A stretch of DNA of 64,000 bases from the NCBI GenBank assembly GCA_021234155.1, contig JAJEKV010000005.1:13013787-13077786 (forward strand). The letters are read 5' to 3'. Origin of the DNA: Isoetes taiwanensis. Taxonomy: Eukaryota > Streptophyta > Lycopodiopsida > Isoetales > Isoetaceae. The notes below the pieces were generated by a model. That model saw only the letters and a list, made by a program, of their open reading frames with translations. It searched no databases and was not told the origin of the DNA. This document shows positions 24,002 to 32,895 of this stretch, piece by piece. The stretch's first letter is position 1; every line of letters begins with the position of its first letter. The position numbers were made by a program, and so were the translations under genes.

Positions 24002-24239
24002 AAAAACGCGCCAGCGACGCGTTTTCGTAACTTCCGGATTTACAAAGCGGCGCTGGGCGCCATTCCTTCATGATGAAGAATTCGCGCGCACGCCGTTTCT
24101 TGTAAATCCGTCAAAACAAATAACAACATAAAACGCGCCAGGCACGTTTTTGCTAATCACGTATTTACAACGCGGCGCGCGATTTCTTCATGTATGCCAT
24201 ATGAAGAAATGGCGCCAGCGCCGCATTCTTTGTAAATAA
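24002..24239. repeat. Cluster of four CG-rich palindromes, two of them long
   Basis: 24,003-24,025 has AAAACGCG / CGCGTTTT arms. 24,036-24,109 is an imperfect palindrome of about 37-bp arms running from GGATTTACAAAG to CTTGTAAATCC with GGCGCTGGGCGCC and TTCATGATGAA inside. 24,130-24,151 is AAACGCGCCAGGCACGTTT. 24,161-24,239 repeats the long design, with GTATTTACAA outer arms, GGCGCGCG / GGCGCCAGCGCC, and ATTTCTTCAT / ATGAAGAAAT inner arms. The two long ones resemble each other and point to one repeat family. Confidence 0.85.
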
Positions 24240-25573
24240 CATTGATTAGCTTAAAACGCTTGGGCTGATTTGGAACGCTTATGTGTGGGAAAATAAAATA
24301 CCTTTTGTATAGGAATGTCTTTCCCATGTCATTCAAGATGCTACCGATTTCGCTAATTTCGCCGCTATTGTTGAACCGAGGAACCGGCAATTTCTCGAAT
24401 CAATCTATATAGAATAAGCGATTTCCGATTTTTGTGCTTGATTGATCAAAACCTTCCAGCCTCCCTTTGAATGCTGGCCATCTATTATCATGAAGTGAAT
24501 ATCGAGGTTGCCAAGTAAATCTTCAAGTTTATTCCATATCAACACCTTCTTCGTCTTCATATAATCAAAAGGCACCACATCTGCGGCATTGGCTTTTGCC
24601 CCGGTTTTCTATCATCTTCGTTGACTATTTCCATTTGTGTGCCGCTTGTCGTATCTTCTGGCCGACAAACATAGCCTTCGTGGACACGAAAAGCCCGCCG
24701 ACATGGATAGGGACGCGTGAAGCTAAGGCCCAAAGTGGATACTTGTCAAAGATATTTCTTGAGTTTGCTCATGGCCTCTAACCGTCTCGCCTTTGTCATC
24801 ATCACTAGTCATATCTGTAATGCCTAGAACGTCCGGTGTTTCCACGGCTCTAGAACTTGCATCTTCCTTCTCTTTTTAAAGCTTGTAGGTACAGACTAGC
24901 TGACGGCCTTGTACTAATTGCTCTTCTCACAGCTGAGAGACCTTCACATATTTTTTTTGGTGTCAATGGATCACCACCTGACCAGCCAAATTTGAAGAGG
25001 TTATCTGCGCGCTCATCCGTTCTTAGGGCAGTCTCTTTAAAGGAACTGGCACTGCAGTAATTTAACTTCTTCAATACTTTTTTATTTTTTTGACCCGCTT
25101 CAAGTAATACGGAATAGTAAGAATCGTCCTGTTCTTCGCATGTGATTAGAATACCTTGTTTCTTCATTTGATCTGTTTCCTTAACTCTAGACATGAAAAT
25201 CAGATCTGTCTTTCCACTAGTCTTGAAGATCTCCACATAGCCCTCTGGTAGATCTTCTTCTGGACATGGAGGCTCTACCCGAGCCTTCATTATTCCGGTC
25301 GTATCTTCAATGGTCACAACGTGTGCCAAATCAAGAATCGATACATCTTCCTCCGTTTTGTTTTTTTTCATGCAGATGTCCCTCGGACTCCTCAAGCAGC
25401 TTTGCTTTTTTTTTCACATTTTAGAAGATCCCCAAAGTTACAATCATGTGGTGAGTAATGAAATCGCTACCGAAGCTGCTTTTGATAGACTTTACTTTCA
25501 AAAACATAAATTGTACATAGGAAAAGTAGCAGAGACAACAAAAAACAATCATATCAGAGACGTTCTACATTAT

Positions 25574-25595
25574 AAATCGCGCCGAGCGCGTTTTT
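25574..25595. repeat. CG-rich palindrome AAATCGCGCCGAGCGCGTTTTT
   Basis: This member of the series (given in the title as read on the plus strand) lies in AT-rich, probably intronic DNA between the first and second exon-like pieces of the minus-strand gene. Its left arm again contains AAATCGCGCC, the motif near the element end. Confidence 0.75.
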
Positions 25596-26469
25596 AAGAG
25601 GGGCCCTACAGACGCTCTATATTATAAGAGACATACTAGGCTACAAAAAAGACTTGTCAAAAGAACTGGAGAATACAGAACAAAAGTATAAACAAACAAG
25701 TCTGCAAGAAACTATAATTAAACGGTCTACATTATACAAAATGGAGAATACAAAACAAAAAACACAGAGTACAGGAGAAGATTATAACAAAAACACACAA
25801 AACAAGGTAGTAAAAGCAGTAGAAATGACACAGAAACAATATAAAAGGTAGAAAATACACAGAGACACGCATACACAGAAAACACAGGTAGAAAAACATC
25901 CTAAAAACCTAACAAAAAAAAGGGACACAGAAATCAATTACAAAACAAAAACAGATCAATTACCTGAGGCGCTTGTTGGATTTGTGCTTTCTGCTTGTTC
26001 AGCAGCCTCCAGGCTTGGGATTTGTGCTTTAGTAAGCCCACCTCTACCAGCCGCCGGCCGCCGCCGATCCTCTAGACGCCATAGAACGCGCAAGTGCGGA
26101 TAATATGAGACTGGGGTTTTGGTTTAAACTTATATGTATGCGTTCATAATCTAGGTCGCCGATTTTTACAACCGTGAATTCAAATTAAGGCCCTTTTAAA
26201 TTTATATCGCTTTAATTAACCGCCTGGCCCCGCTCATTTACAAATTTAAATTGTGTTTTTTTTTTTAGTGCAATTTCAAGATAACAATTAATTATTAATT
26301 TCAAGAAACGATATGTGGCAATCTACTACCACCTAATCGGCCACCACCTACTATCGAGCCCAAGATCATTCCTACTATCGAGCCTAAGAACAATCGACTA
26401 TCAGAGCGCCCAAGATCCGTCTACAACGCCTTCAATCCCATTCGATCGAGCCGCCTTCAATCCCATTCG

Positions 26470-26955
26470 ATGTCTGCTGAACTATGGTGAGTGTGATTCC
26501 ATTCCGAATGCATTCTCTTGTCTGTTGGGTGTCAAAACCCACAGACGCAATGTAAAGTGGTTGGGGGCAGGGCCCAACCAAGCAATATAGTGTGGTGTGT
26601 GGTCACATGTCCAGTTGGATGTTGCCTAGTGGCGTGACGTTAAAATACTATCTATCTATCTATCTTTTTTTCGTCCTCTATTTTTTCCAATGCATTCTGG
26701 TTCTTTATCAGTGTCGGAGAAGAATGCTATCTTTTAACAGCAAACTTGAAGCGCCGAGTAGGCTTATGCAAAATCGAAGATCTGAATCTAAGTTCTATGT
26801 GTCATGGTGTTCCTCTTGGAAACAGTTTCTGTAAGATTTCCATTATAAACTGCAATTATAAAGATGAGGCTCTTCCAAGAAGACATCCCGGTGGCGATAC
26901 AGTTGGTGAAAGTGTGGGCACATTTGTAGCATGGCCAAAAGAACGTCTGAAAAAG
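26470..26955 (+). CDS. DUF8039-type transposon protein, two clean exons of a partial gene
   Basis: An ATG at 26,470 starts a 17-nt exon (MSAEL) ending at TATG/GTGAGT. Splicing to an acceptor at 26,710-26,711 (TTTATCAG) restores one frame for 261 nt in all: CVGEECYLLTANLKRRVGLC, then MCHGVPLGNSFCKISI, NYKDEALPRRHPGGDTVGES and VGTFVAWPKERLKK. A donor-like AAG/GTATTT lies at 26,955. The CHGVPLG...CKVSI...GDTVGEAVGTFVAWP pattern is that of the DUF8039 domain, found in plant transposon-type (CACTA/Ulp1-associated) proteins. If the next acceptor is the TTTAG at about 27,043, the frame reads six residues and hits TGA inside a long hairpin, so the gene is truncated. No stops or shifts interrupt the domain, which is unusual here and suggests a young insertion or recent constraint. 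Confidence 0.6.
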
Positions 26956-27028
26956 GTATTTATATTACGATATTAAAAAAAAAATGAATATATCATAATA
27001 TCTGCGTGATGTTGTGAATTTTGTATTC

Positions 27029-27132
27029 TTTGATGCTCTTTAGCCAGTCATATCAACCCCATGAAACTACACATTAATGAAAATATGTAGTTTCTTGGGG
27101 TTGGTCATACTGGCTAGAGGGCATCAAAGGAT
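27029..27132. repeat. Long hairpin, arms of about 45 bp
   Basis: The left arm starts CTTTGATGCTCTTTAGCCAG and continues through TCAACCCCATGAAACTACA. The right arm is its reverse complement, with ATGTAGTTTCTTGGGGTTGG and ACTGGCTAGAGGGCATCAAAG. Mismatches are few and the loop is about 10 bp (AATGAAAAT). It lies immediately 3' of the DUF8039-type exon and includes a possible splice acceptor. It could be an inverted duplication of an exon edge or a fold-back element, and its transcript would form a stable duplex. Confidence 0.85.
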
Positions 27133-27195
27133 TCAATGTTTTCGACATTGCATATAAAAAAACATAATAAACTAATGACATAAAAGTATAGTGCA

Positions 27196-27283
27196 AAATT
27201 GCGCCAGCGCCGAAGTTTGTATTCATATTCCAAAAAATGTATGTACATTTCTTCTTCTGCAAAAATGCGCCAGGCGCGAATTC
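27196..27283. repeat. Two CG-rich palindromes
   Basis: 27,196-27,218 contains GCGCCAGCGCC and 27,262-27,283 contains GCGCCAGGCGC, each flanked by A-rich and T-rich arms. They lie 3' (minus strand) of the frame at 27,293-27,595. Confidence 0.8.
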
Positions 27284-27292
27284 TTTCTATCT

Positions 27293-27595
27293 CTACAATA
27301 TGTCACATAGGCCCACTTCATCGGCCCAATACCGCAAAAAGTCCCACCTGAACCACTCGATATGACAGATCCTCATCTTCCCCGGGCGAATGTCGAAGTC
27401 TCCAAAAAGAGTGTTGTATCGATCCTTGATACTATAAATCAAATCCTCGCATTTATTTGTTGGCATGAGCCTTACTAAGAGCATGAGGAGCCGTGATATG
27501 TCCAGAGATGCGATGGAAGTGTTCCCATGGCCCCGATACAGATCGTCTAATGGATTCTCCAACTCTCTTTGAACGCTTTGAACAAAGACAATCAA
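27293..27595 (-). CDS. Unrecognised 100-residue frame in element 1
   Basis: The product includes NPLDDLYRGHGNTSIASLDI, LMPTNKCEDLIYSIKDRYN and WFRWDFLRYWADEVGLCDIL. Its composition (balanced charged residues, Trp and Tyr content, few low-complexity runs) is more protein-like than most frames here, and CG-rich palindromes flank it on both sides. It may be an exon of the minus-strand gene whose other pieces lie at 22.6-26.1 kb. I recognise no family. Confidence 0.35.
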   Translation of the reverse strand: MIVFVQSVQRELENPLDDLYRGHGNTSIASLDISRLLMLLVRLMPTNKCEDLIYSIKDRYNTLFGDFDIRPGKMRICHIEWFRWDFLRYWADEVGLCDIL

Positions 27596-27794
27596 GTAAT
27601 ATCTTGTATTGTGGTCCAGAGTTGATGGTCGCCCGTGGGAAGTGTATTTGAACTAGAACCAGCCAGTGTATTTGAACTAGGATCAGCCAGTGTCCATGCA
27701 TAAGGAAAATCCATGGCACTAGAACGAGAGAAATTAAGTAATTAGCAAATGATATATTACTCTCCCCATAAAACGATTCTGAACATACATAATT

Positions 27795-27975
27795 CAAAAC
27801 GCCGCCAGCGCTGTTGTTTTGTTTTTTTTTTCACAGATCTATTTCACTCGCGCCTGGCGCGATTTGTATAGAACCGTATGAAATAGAAAAGCCAAACTAA
27901 AAACGCGCCTGGCGCGCTTTGATTAACCTAGTGGAAAATCGGAACCCAAAAATAGAAATGTGCCAAGCGCGATTT
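27795..27975. repeat. Cluster of four CG-rich palindromes
   Basis: At 27,795-27,820 (ACGCCGCCAGCGCTGTT), 27,847-27,865 (CTCGCGCCTGGCGCGATTT), 27,899-27,920 (AAACGCGCCTGGCGCGCTTT) and 27,956-27,975 (GTGCCAAGCGCGATTT). All have the GCGCC-N-GGCGC design in A/T-rich flanks. Spacing is irregular, 35-52 bp. Confidence 0.85.
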
Positions 27976-28127
27976 CTCCCATTCTAACATATTATTCTAA
28001 CAGAATGCATAATGCTGAATGCATATTAGTTCATTGTTTTAGTTCATTATTTAGAGCAGATAGAGGAAGAGCTAGTGAAATAGAATAAGAGCAGATACAG
28101 CAGAATCATATAAGCAAGATCATAGAG

Positions 28128-28400
28128 CAGATAGATCATACAGCAGATAGATCATAGATCATAGAGCAGATAGATCATAGATCATAGATCATAGATCATA
28201 GATCATAGATCATAGATCAGAGATCATAGATCATAGAGCAAGATCATAGAGCAGATAGATCATAGATCATTATTTACTTCATTATTTTAGATCATTAATT
28301 ACAACAGATAGAGGAAGAGCTAGTGAAATACAATAAGAGCAGATCATATAGGCAAGATCACAGAACAAGATCATAGAGCAGGATCTATATATGAAGGTGG
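28128..28400. repeat. Short-unit satellite (AGATCAT / GAGCAGAT words)
   Basis: Tandem 7-bp GATCATA units at 28,140-28,275 are mixed with AGAGCAGATAG words. They are flanked by two copies of a longer unit (GATAGAGGAAGAGCTAGTGAAATA) near 28,058 and 28,306. No coding potential. Confidence 0.85.
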
Positions 28401-28597
28401 TAGGGCAGTTTAGGACTGATGCATGTAAAAGTAAATAACATGCTTTATGTAAAATAACTACTTTATGTAAATAACAGGAAATACTAACCTATTTGTGTTC
28501 TGTACCCGAGAATTGAGCTTTGCCTTTGAGCCGAAACCAAAGAATCGAAAAACAAAGTTGATTTGATTCGAGAAGCCAATAGCAGATGATTTGAGCC

Positions 28598-29140
28598 TTA
28601 AGAAGCCGAGAAAAAGCAATAGCAGCTAATTTGGAAACCGAGAAGCCGAGAAGCTTTAACACAAAAAACAAAAAACCACAAAACTTTGTTATTCAAAGCC
28701 AGAGAGATTGTAGAGAGCCGAAAAGCCAAAAAAGCCAGAGACATTGTATAGAGCCTACAAACCTTTGAGCCGAAAACCCTAAAGCAGATGATTGTAGAAG
28801 CCGAAAAGCTCGAAAAGCCGAGTTTAAAGCATATAGAAGCCGAATTTAAAGCAGATAGAAGCCGAAAAGTCGAGATTGATGCAGATAGAAGCCGAGAAGC
28901 AGATAGAAGTCGAGATTGAAGCAGATTGAAGCAGATTGAAGCGCCTAGATTGCATGCAGAGATTGAAGCGCCGAGATTGCATGCAGAAGCGCCTAGAAGC
29001 GCCTGGAATGCCTGGAATTGGAAGTGGAAGCGGAAGCGCTGAATTAGCCTCGAATTTAAAAGTTCGAAGTGAGAGAAAGCAGTTCGAAAACGAATGCTAA
29101 CTTCAAATAATAACTGCCTTAAAAATTTCGTACCGCGCAA
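28598..29140. repeat. Low-complexity repeat of AGAAGCCGA / GATTGAAGC words
   Basis: Units such as GCAGATAGAAGCCGA, GAGATTGAAGCAGATTGAAG and GAAGCGCCTAGA repeat with variation. The 180-codon minus-strand frame across it only reflects the repeat (Leu, Ser, Ala and Phe runs) and is not called a gene. Confidence 0.75.
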
Positions 29141-29194
29141 TCATCACTGCCGCGAAAATTTATTACAAAGATTTTTTGTTTTAAGGACCGTGAC

Positions 29195-29500
29195 TTTAAA
29201 AGTTTAAAAGTTATGAGTTAATAGTTAAGTTAGTTGTTAATAGTTATAAGTTAATAGTTAATAGTTAAGTTATAAGTTATAAGTTAATAGTTTAAAAGTT
29301 ATAAGTTAGTAGTTAAGTTAGTGACCTTAAAACTAACCTTAAAACTTAGTTCTAACCTTAAAACTTTTAACCTACAATAACTTTCCAACCTTAAAATTTC
29401 TAACCTATAATAACCTATAATAAACTTCTTAACCTTAAAACTGCTAACCTATAATTAATAACCTTAAAAGTTGTTGCTAAGGTTATTATAGGATAAAAGT
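29195..29500. repeat. AT-rich repeat with inverted halves
   Basis: The first half is made of AGTTATAAGTTAATAGTTA-like words. The second half has TAACCTTAAAAC and AACCTATAATAACC words, which are approximate complements. CCTATAATAACC near 29,404 and GGTTATTATAGG near 29,482 pair perfectly, so the region can fold into large AT-rich hairpins. Confidence 0.75.
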
Positions 29501-29668
29501 TTAGAAGGTTATAAGTAGAGGGTTTTATTTATATATAATCCCATTATATAAATAGAATGATCAAATACAATAAGACATATATGAGGCTTTCATTTATGAA
29601 CATGTTAGTGAGAGGTTATTTGGATATGCTAACTTACTATATGTTTTTATGCATTCTAGGTCAATGGC

Positions 29669-32499
29669 ATGCAAAATGCTAAAAAAAAAGCCCCCAATGA
29701 TGCTGATCAATGCAAGGAAAAATTCCCAAATGATGAAGATGATGCCCAAGGAAAGGAAAAGACTGCAAATGATGTTGATGATGGCAAAGAAAAGGAGAAG
29801 ACTCCAAATGATGTTGATGATGGCAAAGGAAAGGAAAAGACCACAAATGAAAAGGATGATGCCAAAGGAAAGGAAATTGTACTTTATACTCGGGTCGATT
29901 GGAAAAACAAAAAGGTCAAGATCCTGCATGCATGCAACAGAGAGGCAGTAGGAGAAGGGATTATTGTTCTAGCAGATCCTATCAATGCGTTGAATGATGA
30001 AAGATTAGGGGAGGACAAAGTTAGGTGTGGCAATCTCAAAATTATATGACAATTGGAAGGAAAAGGGTTCAGCAAACAAGAATGCCTAGCTTGTGTGAAG
30101 CAACTAGAGGTTCCAACTATTGTTGCATGGCCTAGGGAAGATTCAACCTGAGGGGAACTACACGTTTCCTATAGATGTAGAACCATTGTCAACAATGTTC
30201 ACACAGTGTAGCAAGAGGCCACTTCCAACTTTCAAACATTATCCCACCAAAAGATGCAAGTCAGATTATGATTGTTCTCCTGAAGCTATGATGAAGATTA
30301 GAGGAGGTGAATGTTGTTGGGCTTCTTGTATTAAAATATTCACAATAGAGGAGTTGGTGGGAGCAAGAGCTACATATCAGGAACATAAGTGTGATAGCAG
30401 GAGGAATTTCATGTACACCATATTTGGCTATGCAATTCAGGATGAAAGATCAAAGTAGAAAAGATTCCCATTGAATGGAAAGTGGATATGTTCAAAAGCA
30501 TGGATGGCTATACATGGAATTCCAACCTCTTCTTGGCACAACTGGCAAAAGAGACATGAAAATGGTAGTAAAATTGCATTGCATGGGAACACTGGCCTGG
30601 TAAGGCCTACCTCAAGAACTATAGCTGCAAAGGAAATATTTGGAAGATATGTGGATTTCAATGCAGAAAACATGCCACATAAGAGTAAGAAGGATGAACA
30701 GGGTAGAGTTATTGTTGAAAAGAGATTGCCATCCCATTGTACCCAGAAGAGCATATTAGAGGAAATAAATGCATTGCTTTGGGAACTTGGAGTGGCCTCT
30801 ATATCCCAGCCCAGTTTTAGTAGGCTATGGAATAAGCATTTCAAGCATGTGACCATAGCAACTTCAAACAACTTTGCCAAGTGCAATTTATGTGCTAAGT
30901 TGAGGGAGACACTAGATAAGACTGTGCAACCAAGTCTAAGGGCAAAGATAAGGGAACATATGAAGGACCATATGACAGATCAACTATCATGTAGATCAAC
31001 TTATTGGATGTGGAGGACCTTATCTGCAATGGAACCTAATAACTATCTATGTATTATACATGATAAAATGGACCAACAGAAGACTTGTCCAAGTACATTC
31101 CTAAGTCATGTGGAAGATCATACCCTTTGCAGATTTCAATGACTGGGGCAATATTGCATGGGCAATCTCAGACCTATTATGGCCATTTCAGTTTAGAGCT
31201 GTGGAGTGATGGTCCAGATTTTCACATTGGGAGTATTATGAGGTGTTTAAGAAACTATGAGAAGGGTTACAATGGTCACCTGTGAGGATCCTACAAACTA
31301 GTCGGGCACTACATAGTGCATTGTTGGATGGAACCCCTAATAGTATTGAAAAGTTTAGCAAGGCAAGATTTAGGAGGAATGGACCTAATGAACATGTTGG
31401 AGCTTCAACATCTCGCGGCTAAACCTCGAGATCTGCCCGTAAAGCTCCTCTTGCAACTAGATAATTGTCTTTGGTCAAAATAAGAACAGTGGATGTTTTC
31501 TTTCCTATCCTACTTAATGTATTTGTGGGTATTTTTGAAAGAGTCAATTTGGGGTTCCTAATGCCCGGACATACTCATGAGGATGTGGATGCATTGTTTG
31601 GAAAATATAGTCATGTATTGAGACAACAGACAGGTTACCAACTTTTCCTGTGCTATTGGAAATATTTCATGGATGTACAAATCCATCTCCTATAGGATCT
31701 ATCATAGAAGAAGTGCCCGATTGGAAGAGTTTTGTGGATGGTTATGCTCTCGACATGGAAGGTCATTCTAGACCTCTTCAATTCACTTTTTGGGTGAGAG
31801 AAGGGATTCCAATCATGCAATGGAAAATGAGACCTTCAGAGGAGAAGTGGAGAGGTGGGGCAGAAATTTGGTAATGTGGATGCAAATGGCAAGCCTATGA
31901 TACCTCCCTGGTCAACCAAAAGCTCTAAAAACCAACCCAAGAAGTCAAGCAATTGGGATTGACTAAGGATGGCATCAATGACTACATCAAGCATTGGCAA
32001 ACTAATTCAGATGAGACTAATCGTGCATTGATAGATTATTGGAAGAAGGTGATCAACTTGTTGGATGAGGTAGACACATCCTCATAAGAGCTGAAAGAAG
32101 GGTGGTTCCCTAAAAGTAAGTGGAAAACATTAGTCGGGCTTGATTTTAAGATGATGATACCATTAGTAGCATTGTGAAGGCATATGCTCCTCCTCAACTG
32201 GGATAAACACTATGTTGGTCCTAAGAAGGATAGGCCAAAATATTTAGGCATGGATTGTTATGAACCTTCTAACCGACGTGGAGTGCCACCAATTTGTAGT
32301 AGTAAAACCAGCAGATCTAGAGACCTATCCAGTGTGGTTGGGATACACTATCTCGGATATTTGCAAAGAAGAAGGTGATGTTAACTTCAATAAGGTGCGC
32401 GTGGAATGGTGGTGTCCAAGACATCGGTTGAGTAATGTCACCGATAAAGAAAAGATATTCAGATCGTTGGACAAAGAGGTGGAGGAGAAATCCAAGTGA
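29669..32499 (+). pseudogene. DUF7869-like transposon-type gene, copy 2 (most complete)
   Basis: The order on the plus strand is as follows. First comes a repeat-rich acidic/basic N-terminus (29,669-29,880), then YTRVDWKNKKVKILHACNRE (to 30,049). A Cys-rich piece follows at 30,120-30,458 (GGECCWASCIKIFT). The 223-codon frame 30,471-31,142 has SSWHNWQKRHENG, a zinc-knuckle-like FAKCNLCAKLRETLDKTVQP and CIIHDKMDQQKT. Then come ISMTGAILHGQ (31.1-31.3 kb), LLLQLDNC (31.44 kb), PGHTHEDVDALFGKYSHVLR (31.56 kb), VPDWKSFVDGY and GIPIMQWKMRPSEEKW (31.7-31.85 kb). A C-terminal piece ends at 32,499 (VRVEWWCPRHRL). The LDNC...GHTHEDVDALF core defines the DUF7869 type. Copy 1 on the minus strand at 1.8-3.2 kb has the same C-terminal order. 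Frameshifts and stops occur near 30.1, 30.46, 31.14, 31.4-31.5 and 31.9 kb. It ends about 400 bp inside the right terminus of the 12.6-kb element, making it a candidate source of its transposase, though it could be a nested element. Confidence 0.75.
29696..29881 (+). repeat. In-frame 39-bp tandem repeat (13 residues x about 4)
   Basis: Units start near 29,729, 29,768, 29,807 and 29,846, with a degenerate first unit at 29,696. Each encodes a variant of NDVDDGKGKEKTT. The repeat length is a multiple of three and the frame is open throughout, so it expanded while coding or under frame constraint. It forms the N-terminus of the DUF7869-like copy 2. Confidence 0.9.
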
Positions 32500-32863
32500 T
32501 CCCGATCTTTGGCTAGACATTGAAACCGTGATTAAAACCCGTGGACTCCAAAACTATTCCTAGTAAAACAAATGAGAGTTACAATACCTCGGGATGTAAG
32601 GAATAAGGTTCTCATATCCTTGGGGATGCTAGTGGAAAAATGAAAAACAATTACTATGTATCTTTTCTACAGTTAATAAAAGTTGTGTACTACTTGAGTT
32701 CCATGATATATGATTTTGTAATTTGAAGTTAAGGTGTGAATTTATATTCCCGTGTGTGATTATATGTTAACGTCTATTCTAGTCTAAGGGCAACAAAGTT
32801 ACTAAAAAAGTGAATTTAACAAAGTTACTAAAAAAGTGCAATATAAAATTTATCCCAAAATTA

Positions 32864-32895
32864 AGACATAATCCCAATTTAATTGAATGATGGTT
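32864..32895 (-). repeat. Terminal inverted repeat, element 1, right
   Basis: Read on the minus strand it begins AACCATCATTC and matches 20,338-20,369 over 32 bases. Inward it continues TAATTTTGGGA (left-type subterminal sequence, shared with 52,943-52,953). ATTG follows at 32,896-32,899. Confidence 0.85.

Larger units (their letters stand above)
22616..26090 (-). pseudogene. Unrecognised multi-exon gene of element 1 with a DGQH motif, broken
   Basis: Minus-strand pieces suggest one spliced gene. A first exon lies near 26,080-25,963 (AQIPSLEAAEQAESTNPTSA, then a CAG/GTAATT donor). A well-preserved 181-codon frame follows at 25,395-24,850 (EDLPEGYVEIFKTSGKTDLI, FKFGWSGGDPLTPKK). Next come EDLLGNLDIHFMIIDGQHSK near 24,467-24,530, RFNNSGEISEIGSILNDMGK near 24,370-24,310, and DFMLSEIGLMQKYNVSND near 23,340-23,390. 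A block then reads CAIPDVGEGPTDITLFVL and DGHKMITAPSSTHAVVLRPE near 22.95-23.15 kb. The C-terminus is very acidic (DVDVDFEEDEEEEEEEKSW, 22,616-22,700). FMIIDGQHS resembles the core motif of DGQHR/ParB-like domains, but one motif is weak evidence. Frameshifts around 23.1, 23.4 and 24.6 kb disable the gene. CG-rich palindromes lie between the exon-like pieces. The function is unknown; as the longest gene inside the element, it is one candidate for an element-borne protein. Confidence 0.45.

Noticed and set aside
20400..28000. Giant-virus or bacterial insertion to explain the CG-rich palindromes
   Set aside because: No viral core genes or intron-poor dense coding are seen. The stretch is bounded by TIRs and has intron-like gene structure, so a transposon explains it better.
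28598..29140. 180-codon minus-strand frame
   Set aside because: It only translates the AGAAGCCGA/GATTGAAGC repeat into Leu/Ser/Ala/Phe runs and has no domain.
29594..29929. 111-codon minus-strand frame, apparently membrane-like
   Set aside because: It is the antisense of the 39-bp coding repeat. The Ile/Phe pattern is a by-product of Asp/Lys-rich codons on the other strand.
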